The notes beneath the pieces are model-generated. The model worked only from the letters and a program-made list of their open reading frames with translations, had not been told where the DNA came from and made no database searches. Source: Anabaena sp. 4-3 (GTDB lineage: Bacteria; Cyanobacteriota; Cyanobacteriia; Cyanobacteriales; Nostocaceae). Taken from it: DNA of 64,000 nt. Each line of letters opens with the position of its first letter. The stretch's first letter is position 1. The position numbers and the translations under genes are program-made. Location: NCBI RefSeq assembly GCF_001597745.1, contig NZ_LUHJ01000009.1, positions 71,224 through 135,223 on the forward strand, in the 5' to 3' direction. This document shows positions 54,122-62,129 of this stretch, one piece after another.

Positions 54122-55636
54122 ATGATATTCCCCGATTTTTCCGAATTCTCTCAACTAGCTACACAAGGTAATTTTGTGCCAGTGTATCAGGAATGGGTCG
54201 CAGACCTAGATACGCCTGTTTCTGCTTGGTACAAAGTTTGTGCCGGACAACCTTATAGCTTTTTGCTGGAATCGGTGGAAGGTGGGGAAAAAATTGGGCG
54301 TTACAGTTTGGTGGGTTGTGATCCGCTTTGGATTTTAGAAGCTAGGGGTGACTCTACCACCCAGACACACCGCGACGGTTCACAAGTTAAATTTACAGGA
54401 GATCCGTTTACAGCTTTAGCTTACTGTCTTGCTCCTTTTGAGCCGGTGAAATTACCCCAATTACCCCCAGGCATCGGGGGATTATTCGGATTTTGGGGTT
54501 ATGAGTTGATTCGCTGGATTGAGCCGCGTGTCCCTGTACATCCACAAGATGAGCGCAACATTCCTGATGGTTTGTGGATGCAGGTAGACCACTTATTGAT
54601 TTTTGACCAAGTAAAGCGGAAAATTTGGGCGATCGCCTATGCTGATTTACGTGATCCAACAGTCGATATCAAGGCAGCATATCAACAAGCTTGCGATCGC
54701 GTCACCCAAATGGTGAGTAAACTATCTTTGCCCCTATCACCAGAAAAAACTATCTTGGCATGGACACCCCCAAGTAGTAACAATATTGGGGAAGCACCAC
54801 AATATAGCAGCAACTTCACCCGTTCCGAATTTTGCGCTAACGTCGAAAAAGCTAAAGAATACATCAAAGCTGGGGATATTTTTCAAGTCGTGATTTCCCA
54901 GCGACTGTCTACACAATACACAGGTGATCCATTCTCGCTGTATCGTTCCCTGCGTCAAATTAATCCTTCGCCTTACATGGCGTATTTTCACTTCCAAGAT
55001 TGGCAAATTATCGGCTCTAGTCCCGAAGTCATGGTCAAAGCAGAACGGGATGCAGATGATGAGATAATAGCTACAGTTCGTCCAATTGCGGGAACACGTC
55101 CACGGGGTAAAACTACCAAGGAAGATTTAGCCTTAGCCGCAGATTTATTAGCAGATCCCAAGGAAATTGCTGAACACGTGATGTTAGTAGATTTAGGGCG
55201 GAATGATTTAGGGCGTGTTTGTGAAAGTGGTAGCGTTAAAGTTGATGAATTAATGGTAGTTGAACGCTATTCTCATGTGATGCACATTGTCAGCAATGTG
55301 GTAGGGAAATTAGCTCTAAAGAAAACTGCTTGGGATTTATTAAAGGCTTGTTTTCCGGCGGGTACGGTTAGCGGTGCGCCGAAAATTCGGGCGATGGAGA
55401 TTATTAATGAGTTGGAACCGAGTCGTCGGGGTGTGTATTCTGGGGTATATGGATATTATGATTTTGAAGGTCAATTAAATAGTGCGATCGCTATTCGTAC
55501 TATGGTTGTTAAAGATAATACGGTGACTGTGCAAGCTGGCGCGGGTTTGGTGGCTGATTCTGAGCCTGAGAAGGAATATGAGGAAACTTTAAATAAGGCT
55601 AGAGGTTTGCTTGTGGCGATTCGTTGTTTACAGTAA
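54122..55636 (+). CDS. trpE: Anthranilate synthase component I
   Basis: A 504-residue TrpE. The N-terminal regulatory part has SFLLESVEGGEKIGRYSLVG with the LLES tryptophan-binding motif, and the catalytic chorismate-binding part has FQVVISQRLS, SSPEVMVKAE, RPIAGTRPRG, HVMLVDLGRNDLG and FPAGTVSGAPKIRAMEII. It makes anthranilate from chorismate with the TrpG glutaminase, whose gene is not adjacent. The ATG at 54122 matches family starts; 38 more upstream codons are open but come from a CCCAATC repeat tract. Nostocales may have more than one trpE. Confidence 0.95.
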   Translation: MIFPDFSEFSQLATQGNFVPVYQEWVADLDTPVSAWYKVCAGQPYSFLLESVEGGEKIGRYSLVGCDPLWILEARGDSTTQTHRDGSQVKFTGDPFTALAYCLAPFEPVKLPQLPPGIGGLFGFWGYELIRWIEPRVPVHPQDERNIPDGLWMQVDHLLIFDQVKRKIWAIAYADLRDPTVDIKAAYQQACDRVTQMVSKLSLPLSPEKTILAWTPPSSNNIGEAPQYSSNFTRSEFCANVEKAKEYIKAGDIFQVVISQRLSTQYTGDPFSLYRSLRQINPSPYMAYFHFQDWQIIGSSPEVMVKAERDADDEIIATVRPIAGTRPRGKTTKEDLALAADLLADPKEIAEHVMLVDLGRNDLGRVCESGSVKVDELMVVERYSHVMHIVSNVVGKLALKKTAWDLLKACFPAGTVSGAPKIRAMEIINELEPSRRGVYSGVYGYYDFEGQLNSAIAIRTMVVKDNTVTVQAGAGLVADSEPEKEYEETLNKARGLLVAIRCLQ

Positions 55637-55938
55637 ATGTGCTGTGTTAGCGGGTTTCTTTTTTTAACGCAGAGGAGCGCGGAGGTAAACGCAAAGGAAC
55701 GCTGAGGTTTTTTGAGGGTGGTTTGTTTGGTGTTATGAAGTAGGGATGTTGCGGAGTTTGGTGGGTTTTAGCCATGCAAATATTTCTGTAACAGGCAATT
55801 AAATTTATCTATTCTCATGACAAACTCTTTAAACTCTCTGCGTCTGTGCGCCTCTGCATGATAAAAATAGTCCGACAACTATACAAAGCGATTTTTCTAA
55901 TTCCAACCCTACCTAAATCCCTTAATTCATACAAAAAA
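55637..55938. other. 302-bp gap between trpE and the nuclease-like gene
   Basis: Contains AACGCAGAGGAGCGCGGAGG-type repeat units near 55669-55688 and CTCTGCGTCTGTGCGCCTCT near 55836, dispersed repeat motifs in opposite orientation. No gene recognised. Confidence 0.5.
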
Positions 55939-57864
55939 CTAACGATGTGCATTTACATAACGCATCTCAAACCGACTCTGTTCCCACAATGGTAATAAAG
56001 CCTGTTTGGCAGCATTTAACTGAGATTGTGAAAATCTAATTCTACCATGTTCAATAATCCAGATAAAAATCCTAGTCATTAAATCTGCTTTGAAACTTTC
56101 CTCATACTGATAATTATTTATCCTACCGACTTGAGCATCTAAATAAGACAAAGCGTCTTTAAAATTCCATTTATAAAAATTACTATTCATTCTATCTTTT
56201 GTGTTACCTACCTCCATTAACGACAAGTTGCGGATAATATAATCTATACCTGCTATCGCTGAGTCAGTATTTCGCACTAAGTTTGTGATTGCTTGGTAAT
56301 ATTCTCTCAGCAAAAAACTAGGAATATTCTCAACATAATTCTGTAACCATGTTTGTATATCTTGCAAATAAGGTATTAGTTCTCTAATATCATGAATTTC
56401 TGCAATGGGTGTGCGGTCATTATCATAATCTGCTATATTCTTCTTTAATTCTGCTGCTGATAGTTGATATTTTTGGGAGTAGTAATCAATTACTTTGGGA
56501 ATAAAACTGTTTAATAACCACTCTTTTGTATATTTAGCTGTCCAAGTTCCCCGTCTTCCTATATCTTGCTTCCATGAATTAATTTCACCTGTTTCTAGTG
56601 ATTGTAGGTGAATTTCATTGATTTCATAAACAATATTAATGATGCCGTTGGGTAATAAAGATAAATAATTAACTGGACAAGGTAAAATAAACGCATGATC
56701 ACGAATTCCTCGACTCACACGAATAGACATTTCTTCTTGTTGAAATAAATGCCATTCTGTTTTACCTTGTATATAATTAAATTCATTAGCAAAATTGTGC
56801 ATTAATCGCCAGAGTTTGGCATCTACAGAAAACAGATGAAATCCCCGAATTCCTAAAAATTCTACAAATTCAAAATCCCAGGTTTCTAAACTATTCTCAC
56901 ATTCGATAATTGATTGTTTGTATTCTTGACACACCACATCAAGACACAAGCATAAATCTAGTGTTTCGACATCAGATAAAATGACTGTGGTTTGTCCTAA
57001 AGAAATTTCAAACGCGTTACTATCTATTTGTTTGATAAATCTCCGACATCCCCACTCAGGACGAGTGTTTAAACCTGTGATTAATTGTCCTAAAATATCC
57101 TGATGATTTAATTGAATTTTTAAGCCTCTGAGAATTACACCACTGAATTGAATTTGACAATTCCCTTCTTTAAAAGCTTTGGGAAGATTACACTCGATAA
57201 CTACTTTTGGTTTTGCTACAATTAAGCGATCGCCTTCTCGCACAATTTCCGGTTTAAAATCAGTTCTATCTACAATCTCTTGTAAATCATACCGTCGTAA
57301 ATGTTTTTCAATCAGATTATACTGTGAATATCTCAAAAGATTAACTGTATCTTTATCAATAGTTTTAATAGTATAAAAGTTAAATTCATTATAAAATTCT
57401 AAAGCTGTTGAATTAAGTTTCAATGAATAAACATTTTTATCATATATACATTCTTCTTTATGATATTTAAAATACTTAAAAATTTTGATTTGATGCCCGT
57501 TAGTAATTACAAATAATAAGGGTTTAAGATAAGTGCTATGAAATATCGCTTGTTCTATAGCTGATTGAAAGTTATTGGCTTTCGGTTCTAAAAATACAAC
57601 AATAATCAAAGATGTTTCAGCATTTTGTTGAGCTACATCATCATGAGCAAAATAAATTTTGACATCTTCTAGCTTTTTCTCTTGATTTGGCTGATTGTCA
57701 CTATTTAAGTTATATTTACTAACACAACATTTATCTGGATAAGATAAATAACGAAATAACGGGATAACAAAATTTTTTTCTACATCCTCTTTGTTATGTA
57801 AACACCGATAATCAAATGTTTGTATCCATTGTATAAACTCTTTACTTGCATCAGTGGTTGACAT
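55939..57864 (-). CDS. Large protein with HsdR-N-like nuclease domain, otherwise unknown
   Basis: A 641-residue protein. Residues about 25-135 resemble the N-terminal nuclease domain of type I restriction subunits: EKNFVIPLFRYLSYP, D67 (EDVKIYF), E93 and K95 in FLEPKANN, then Q105 in AIEQAIFHSTYLKPLLFVITNG. That would be a PD-(D/E)XK nuclease. The remaining 500 residues match nothing I recognise; no helicase or ATPase motifs are visible. The gene is AT-rich compared with its neighbours trpE and purQ and stands alone with no methyltransferase, suggesting accessory origin. The catalytic assignment is tentative. Confidence 0.6.
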   Translation of the reverse strand: MSTTDASKEFIQWIQTFDYRCLHNKEDVEKNFVIPLFRYLSYPDKCCVSKYNLNSDNQPNQEKKLEDVKIYFAHDDVAQQNAETSLIIVVFLEPKANNFQSAIEQAIFHSTYLKPLLFVITNGHQIKIFKYFKYHKEECIYDKNVYSLKLNSTALEFYNEFNFYTIKTIDKDTVNLLRYSQYNLIEKHLRRYDLQEIVDRTDFKPEIVREGDRLIVAKPKVVIECNLPKAFKEGNCQIQFSGVILRGLKIQLNHQDILGQLITGLNTRPEWGCRRFIKQIDSNAFEISLGQTTVILSDVETLDLCLCLDVVCQEYKQSIIECENSLETWDFEFVEFLGIRGFHLFSVDAKLWRLMHNFANEFNYIQGKTEWHLFQQEEMSIRVSRGIRDHAFILPCPVNYLSLLPNGIINIVYEINEIHLQSLETGEINSWKQDIGRRGTWTAKYTKEWLLNSFIPKVIDYYSQKYQLSAAELKKNIADYDNDRTPIAEIHDIRELIPYLQDIQTWLQNYVENIPSFLLREYYQAITNLVRNTDSAIAGIDYIIRNLSLMEVGNTKDRMNSNFYKWNFKDALSYLDAQVGRINNYQYEESFKADLMTRIFIWIIEHGRIRFSQSQLNAAKQALLPLWEQSRFEMRYVNAHR

Positions 57865-58137
57865 TTGTTAATCCACCTGCTTGGATAAAATAATTGTTTA
57901 TATGCTTGATCTACTTAGCAATTTATCAAGTCAGTGTGGATGCCATAGTGCATGATAAATACTGTACAAAATTTGACAGATAATATACAACTCCACCAGA
58001 TGTTATGCTGTTTGAATCTGAGCCAATTCAAATTATTTATTCACTAAAATTAGTAACTATTCAGACGGAATTAATTAAGTTTACTAAAATTCAAATAAAT
58101 TTAATTAAATTTTGATGTTACCGAAGAAATGGGTTTG

Positions 58138-58290
58138 AGGTTCCCCGTCCTTCTAGGACGGCTTTCTGATAGAATAGCAGAAGCAGGCAGGGCATTGTCT
58201 GTTGGGCGAGGCGATATAAGACGGGCAAAGCCTGCAATCGCTGGTTGAACCTAGAATCTCCGCCCTTCTAGGGTGGGGAGTATGTCAACA
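58138..58290 (+). mobile_element. Remnant right end of an IS200/IS605-like element
   Basis: The block ends AGAATCTCCGCCCTTCTAGG, GTGGGGAGTATGTCAA, with a hairpin CTCCGCCC-TTCTA-GGGTGGGG (58258-58278). A second hairpin CCGTCC-TTCTA-GGACGG is at 58145-58161. Such hairpins followed by GTCAA resemble right ends of TnpB-bearing elements in cyanobacteria. No tnpB coding remains. It could also be a non-autonomous derivative. The rest of the 504-bp gap 57865-58368 is AT-rich and empty. Confidence 0.55.
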
Positions 58291-58313
58291 GTCACCTGAA
58301 AGATAACGTCATA

Positions 58314-58336
58314 AAGGCACAGTCTGACTGTGCCTT
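58314..58336 (-). terminator. Terminator of purQ
   Basis: AAGGCACAG (58314-58322) pairs with CTGTGCCTT (58328-58336); on the minus strand it ends in TTTAT. The T-run is short. Confidence 0.6.
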
Positions 58337-58368
58337 GATGTTGTTTAACTGGGATGGGAAGGTGAAGA

Positions 58369-59043
58369 TTACACCAACGCCGCCACCTGTTCTAATAAAC
58401 CTTTGAATAAAGTCAAGCCATCACTACCGCCAAGCATAGAATCAGCTGCTCTTTCTGGGTGTGGCATCATACCTACAACATTACCTTGACGATTGCAAAT
58501 CCCAGCAATGTTGTTTAATGAACCGTTGGGATTGTCTCCAGCATAACGCAACACCACTTGCCCATGCTCTTCAATTTCAGATAAAGTTGCTTGATCAGCG
58601 TAAAATCTTCCTTCACCGTGGGCAATGGGTAAGGTGATAATTTCACCAGTGGTGTAAGCTTGAGTCCAAGGACTACTTGTATTCTCAACTTTTAAAGGTA
58701 CGCGATCGCAGATAAAATGCAAATCCCGATTTCTTGTCAATATCCCCGGCAAAAGTCCGGCTTCAGTTAACACCTGGAAACCGTTACAAATACCCAAGAC
58801 TAACTTACCCTTCTGTGCATGGCTAACTACCTGCTGCATCACCGGCGAAAACCGCGCGATCGCACCACAGCGTAAATAATCGCCGTAACTAAATCCCCCT
58901 GGTACAATAATCGCATCTAAGTCATCGATATCCGTGTCTTGATGCCAAACCATGCGCGTGGGTTGCCCTAGTATGTCTCTGGTGACATAAGCCACATCGC
59001 GATCGCAATTAGAACCTGGAAAAACTACTACACCAAATTTCAT
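58369..59043 (-). CDS. purQ: FGAM synthetase glutaminase subunit
   Basis: A 224-residue class I glutamine amidotransferase from ATG 59043. KFGVVVFPGSNCDRDVAYV opens the protein, the nucleophile cysteine is in LVLGICNGFQVL, and the catalytic H and E are in MPHPERA. PurQ supplies ammonia to the large PurL subunit for FGAM synthesis, using PurS as bridge. It follows purS by 100 bp on the same strand. Eight codons of upstream frame (TIDYGLI) are not used. purL is not in the window. Confidence 0.96.
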   Translation of the reverse strand: MKFGVVVFPGSNCDRDVAYVTRDILGQPTRMVWHQDTDIDDLDAIIVPGGFSYGDYLRCGAIARFSPVMQQVVSHAQKGKLVLGICNGFQVLTEAGLLPGILTRNRDLHFICDRVPLKVENTSSPWTQAYTTGEIITLPIAHGEGRFYADQATLSEIEEHGQVVLRYAGDNPNGSLNNIAGICNRQGNVVGMMPHPERAADSMLGGSDGLTLFKGLLEQVAALV

Positions 59044-59142
59044 GATTAGTCCATAGTCAATAGTCAATGGGGATTGGAAGGGATGGGATTTTTCCCCTTC
59101 GCTTCCTCTGCTCCTTTGCCTCTCATCTCCCCCTACTTGCCC

Positions 59143-59421
59143 TTAAAACACTCCCGTTTGGGTTTCGACTTCAATCAAATCAAAACGGTAATTTTCGATC
59201 ACAGGATTAGCTAACATTTGATCGCAGATGCGTTCCATGTCTTGACGCGCTTTACTCTCATCAGATGAGGTAATCGTTAATTCAATGTACTTACCAATCC
59301 GCACATTTTCTACGTTGCCGTATCCCATTTGCTTTAGACCAGATTGTACAGCCACACCAGCCGGATCTAAGACTGAAGGACGAAGAGTTACAAAAATTTT
59401 GGCTAAATACTTGCTTTGCAC
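59143..59421 (-). CDS. purS: FGAM synthetase subunit PurS
   Basis: A 92-residue PurS. KIFVTLRPSVLDPAGVAVQSGLKQMGY and VENVRIGKYIELTITSSDESKARQDMERICDQMLANPVIENYRF are the family's full length. PurS forms the complex with PurQ and PurL. The start is GTG, with the first residues (QSKYLAK) typical. It is the first gene of the purSQ operon. Confidence 0.94.
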   Translation of the reverse strand: MQSKYLAKIFVTLRPSVLDPAGVAVQSGLKQMGYGNVENVRIGKYIELTITSSDESKARQDMERICDQMLANPVIENYRFDLIEVETQTGVF

Positions 59422-59449
59422 GGGCTTTTTTTGAATACTGCGATCGCTA

Positions 59450-59640
59450 TACTTTGACGACTCACCGCCCTAAAAGTTCGGTGATTCTTGGGCTGATCAC
59501 TGCCTCCACTAGCAATGCTAATCTTGGTCTTACACGATCATGTCTAGCTCGACTACACCCTTTAGGGGCAAGCCTCTTGACGAGCTACTCCCACAAGCGT
59601 TAATTTGGACGCGCCCCGCCCTATTTGATTTTTTCTGTCC
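59450..59640 (-). mobile_element. Second remnant IS200/IS605-like right end, minus orientation
   Basis: On the minus strand the block ends CCCAAGAATCACCGAACTTT, TAGGGCGGTGAGTCGTCAA (hairpin TCACCG/CGGTGA, arms at 59469 and 59486). This lines up with the element at 58138-58290: AGAATC, CCG, CTT, TAGGG, GG, GAG and GTCAA are shared. A further stem TAGCTCG/CGAGCTA (59545-59586) precedes it. No tnpB coding is left. It occupies the purS promoter region. Confidence 0.5.
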
Positions 59641-59687
59641 TTACAGTACGGAGTAGGACGTTTTCCCTGTTTCCTCTCTTCCCTGCG

Positions 59688-59718
59688 GGACGCTACGCGA
59701 ACGAGACGCTTCGCGAAC
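59688..59718. repeat. Small dispersed repeat, two GACGCTACGCGAAC units
   Basis: GACGCTACGCGAAC and GAGACGCTTCGCGAAC in tandem, related to the in-frame insert in the Uma2 gene at 25674-25698. Between purS and the Zur-like gene (gap 59422-59905). Confidence 0.8.
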
Positions 59719-59905
59719 ATCGTTCTCACGGTCAGCGACCTAAATAATATTTTACCAAAAAGCAGTCGTAGAATGACGGGGTTTTAGACCTTTTTTTCGA
59801 TAACTTTCTGCCCCAACTAAGTAAAAATAAGATTATGGAACAGTTAGTGTTGATTGATTGAGTTAGCCAGTATCACAGTTCCAACTACAGTGGCAAATTA
59901 TCAAA

Positions 59906-60316
59906 ATGTCTATGAGAGCCATCCGCACCCGCAGCCAAGAGCGAATTTTAAACCTGCTGCAAACCGTCAAACAAGGTATTTCCGCCCAGGATATTTACGT
60001 GGAACTACGTAATCGTAATCAAAGTATGGGTTTAGCTACGGTTTATCGCTCCTTGGAAGCCTTAAAGCTCGAAGGTTTGGTACAAGTACGTACTTTGTCT
60101 AACGGGGAAGCGTTGTATAGTCTAGTACACCAAGACAAACATCATCTTACTTGCTTGCAATGTGGTGCGTCAATTCCCATTCATCAATGCCCTGTGCATG
60201 ATTTAGAAGCGCAACTACAAGCCACCCACAAATTTAAAATTTTTTACCACACCCTAGAGTTTTTCGGCTTGTGTGGTAAATGTCAAATGAATCATGCAAG
60301 TGATATTAGTTCATAG
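59906..60316 (+). CDS. zur: Fur-family regulator, probably Zur/FurB (zinc uptake regulator)
   Basis: A 136-residue Fur-family repressor. The N-terminal winged helix contains QDIYVELRNRNQSMGLATVYRSLEALKLEGLV. The C-terminal metal domain has HHLTCLQCG (C-x2-C), HQCPVHDLE and FYHTLEFFGLCGKCQ (C-x2-C), giving the structural zinc site and further ligands. The YHTLEFFGLC pattern fits cyanobacterial Zur (FurB) better than Fur or PerR, which is recognition from memory. It would repress zinc uptake genes, none of which are adjacent. Start is ATG 59906 or ATG 59912 (MRAIRTRSQ). Confidence 0.75.
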   Translation: MSMRAIRTRSQERILNLLQTVKQGISAQDIYVELRNRNQSMGLATVYRSLEALKLEGLVQVRTLSNGEALYSLVHQDKHHLTCLQCGASIPIHQCPVHDLEAQLQATHKFKIFYHTLEFFGLCGKCQMNHASDISS

Positions 60317-60360
60317 TCAAAAGTCAAAAGTCCACCACTCAAAGTAAAAATACTTCACCA

Positions 60361-60430
60361 ATGACTAATGACTAATGACTAATGACTAATGACTAATGAC
60401 TAATGACTAATGACTAATGACTAATGACTA
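60361..60430. repeat. Ten perfect tandem ATGACTA heptamers
   Basis: 70 bp of exact 7-bp repeats between the Zur-like and SPFH genes. On the minus strand the last unit supplies the TAG stop of the SPFH gene (60428-60430). Confidence 0.95.
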
Positions 60431-61402
60431 ACGCCCATTGCCGACAACATTCGTTTGCGTATCTGAAACAATAGAGCGTATACCTTCCAAGGTAGCAGGG
60501 ATAGTACGCGGGTCGATAAACATCACCTTGCTACTATCGCTCTTACCGATAGTAGAACCCATATCTAGATAGCCTAAAGCTAACAACACTTCTAATGCTG
60601 GACGGGCGGTAGAATTGGAGTTGATTTTTTGGGATATAATTTCTGCGGATTCTGCGATCGCCTGAGCTTTGAGAACTTGTTGTTGACGTTCCGCTTGCGC
60701 TTTCATGACGATGGCTTTTTGTTCCGCCTCTGCCTGTAAAATTACAGACTTTTGCCGAGCTTCTGCATCTAAAATTTGGGCTTCCGCTTTACCTCTGGCA
60801 CTATTAACAGCCGCTTCTCGCTCACCTTCAGAATTTAAAATTGCTGCCCGTCTGCGGCGTTCGGCTGACATTTGCAACTCCATCGACTCTCGCACCGCCT
60901 GAGAAGGTATAATATCTCGCAGTTCTACCCGCGTCACCTTCACACCCCAAGGATCAGTAGCAATATCCAAATCTCTTAACAAAATCTCATTAATTTGGGC
61001 GCGGGCGGTAAAAGTTTCGTCTAATTCCAATTGTCCCATTTCCGAGCGAATTTGAGTTAACACCAAATTCACCATTGCCGACTGGAGATTTTCTACCTTA
61101 TACCAGGCTTTTTCCATATCCACAATCCGCCAATACACCACTGCATCCACTTCAATACCTACGTTGTCACGGGTGATACATTTTTGGGGTGGAATATCTA
61201 AAACTTTCTCTCGAATAGTTTCTTGATAGACAATTTTATCTAAAAAAGGAATAACAAAGTTCAGCCCAGGCTCAAGTTTTTTGTTATAACTACCTAATCT
61301 TTCTACTAACGCTGCATTACCCTGATTGACGACTTTAACAGAACCAGCAACGGCAGAACCCCCCAGTGCCAAAAATACAAGTAAAAAAAAGTTTTCTAAC
61401 AT
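60428..61402 (-). CDS. SPFH/band-7 family protein (stomatin-like)
   Basis: A 324-residue protein with an N-terminal membrane helix ([18 protein letters not shown]) and an SPFH domain ([52 protein letters not shown]), then an Ala/Glu-rich coiled coil ([19 protein letters not shown]) and a Gly-containing end. Such proteins oligomerise on membranes and organise microdomains; in bacteria they pair with NfeD-type proteins, as here with the upstream gene. The stop codon lies in a heptamer repeat, so repeat length changes could alter the C-terminus. Confidence 0.9.
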   Translation of the reverse strand: MLENFFLLVFLALGGSAVAGSVKVVNQGNAALVERLGSYNKKLEPGLNFVIPFLDKIVYQETIREKVLDIPPQKCITRDNVGIEVDAVVYWRIVDMEKAWYKVENLQSAMVNLVLTQIRSEMGQLELDETFTARAQINEILLRDLDIATDPWGVKVTRVELRDIIPSQAVRESMELQMSAERRRRAAILNSEGEREAAVNSARGKAEAQILDAEARQKSVILQAEAEQKAIVMKAQAERQQQVLKAQAIAESAEIISQKINSNSTARPALEVLLALGYLDMGSTIGKSDSSKVMFIDPRTIPATLEGIRSIVSDTQTNVVGNGR

Positions 61403-61456
61403 TTATCGCTGCTCCTGAGTTTTTTGAACTAATGACTAATGACTAATGACTAACAA

Positions 61457-61894
61457 CTAAAGACTATGCAACAAATTTTCTGGCATCACAATCAATGTAG
61501 TACCTTCCCTTCTAACTACATAAACCCTTTGATGCGCTGGAATGCTGAGTTGTTCGTCGTCGCATAACGCCCGCCAAGAATTGCCTTCGTAGAGAATGCG
61601 CCCTGTTTTACCTGCTGGAATTTCCGTTAAAGTCTCGGCTATAATTGCATCTTGAATTTTTGACTTGCGTCGTCGCGGTTGCAAAAACCGCCGAGAAAAT
61701 AAAACCAACAAGGTAGAAAGCAATAGCCAAGCTATAACTTGCAACCATAAACTCGTCACACCGAATTGAGATAGCAGTGCCACAATTAAGGCACTAATAC
61801 CCATCATGAAGGCGATAAAAGCCGACGGTAAAAATAGTTCTGTTAAACACAGTGCTGAACCTGCCACGAGCCAGATTAAAGTAGAACTCGGCAT
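61457..61894 (-). CDS. NfeD-like membrane protein
   Basis: A 145-residue short NfeD protein. Membrane helices near the N-terminus (STLIWLVAGSALCLTELFLP; IAFMMGISALIVALL; LQVIAWLLLSTLLVLFS) are followed by a small OB-fold domain (AGKTGRILYEGNSWRALC; RVYVVRREGTTLIVMP). It is upstream of the SPFH gene by 54 bp, with ATGACTA repeats between. The two families are typically co-transcribed and act together at the membrane. Confidence 0.88.
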   Translation of the reverse strand: MPSSTLIWLVAGSALCLTELFLPSAFIAFMMGISALIVALLSQFGVTSLWLQVIAWLLLSTLLVLFSRRFLQPRRRKSKIQDAIIAETLTEIPAGKTGRILYEGNSWRALCDDEQLSIPAHQRVYVVRREGTTLIVMPENLLHSL

Positions 61895-62129
61895 AGCTTC
61901 AACCTAGACACTACATCATGCAACGTACATTTATAAATATCTGAGAGTAGATACATACCGACACTAGCGGTTTACAGAAAAACTTAGTCTTTTTTGCAAA
62001 TAATTGTGATTAAATTCAGTAACAATCTGTAGTCAGGACTAGACACATCCAGTCTATTCTAGGCTGCAAGTCTTTGACAGCTAAATTTAATCGAAATTCA
62101 CAAGCCGATTTATTTTTAAATAAATACTT

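Noticed and set aside
60361-60430. CRISPR array
   Set aside because: Repeats are 7 bp and directly adjacent with no spacers, so it is a simple tandem heptamer tract.
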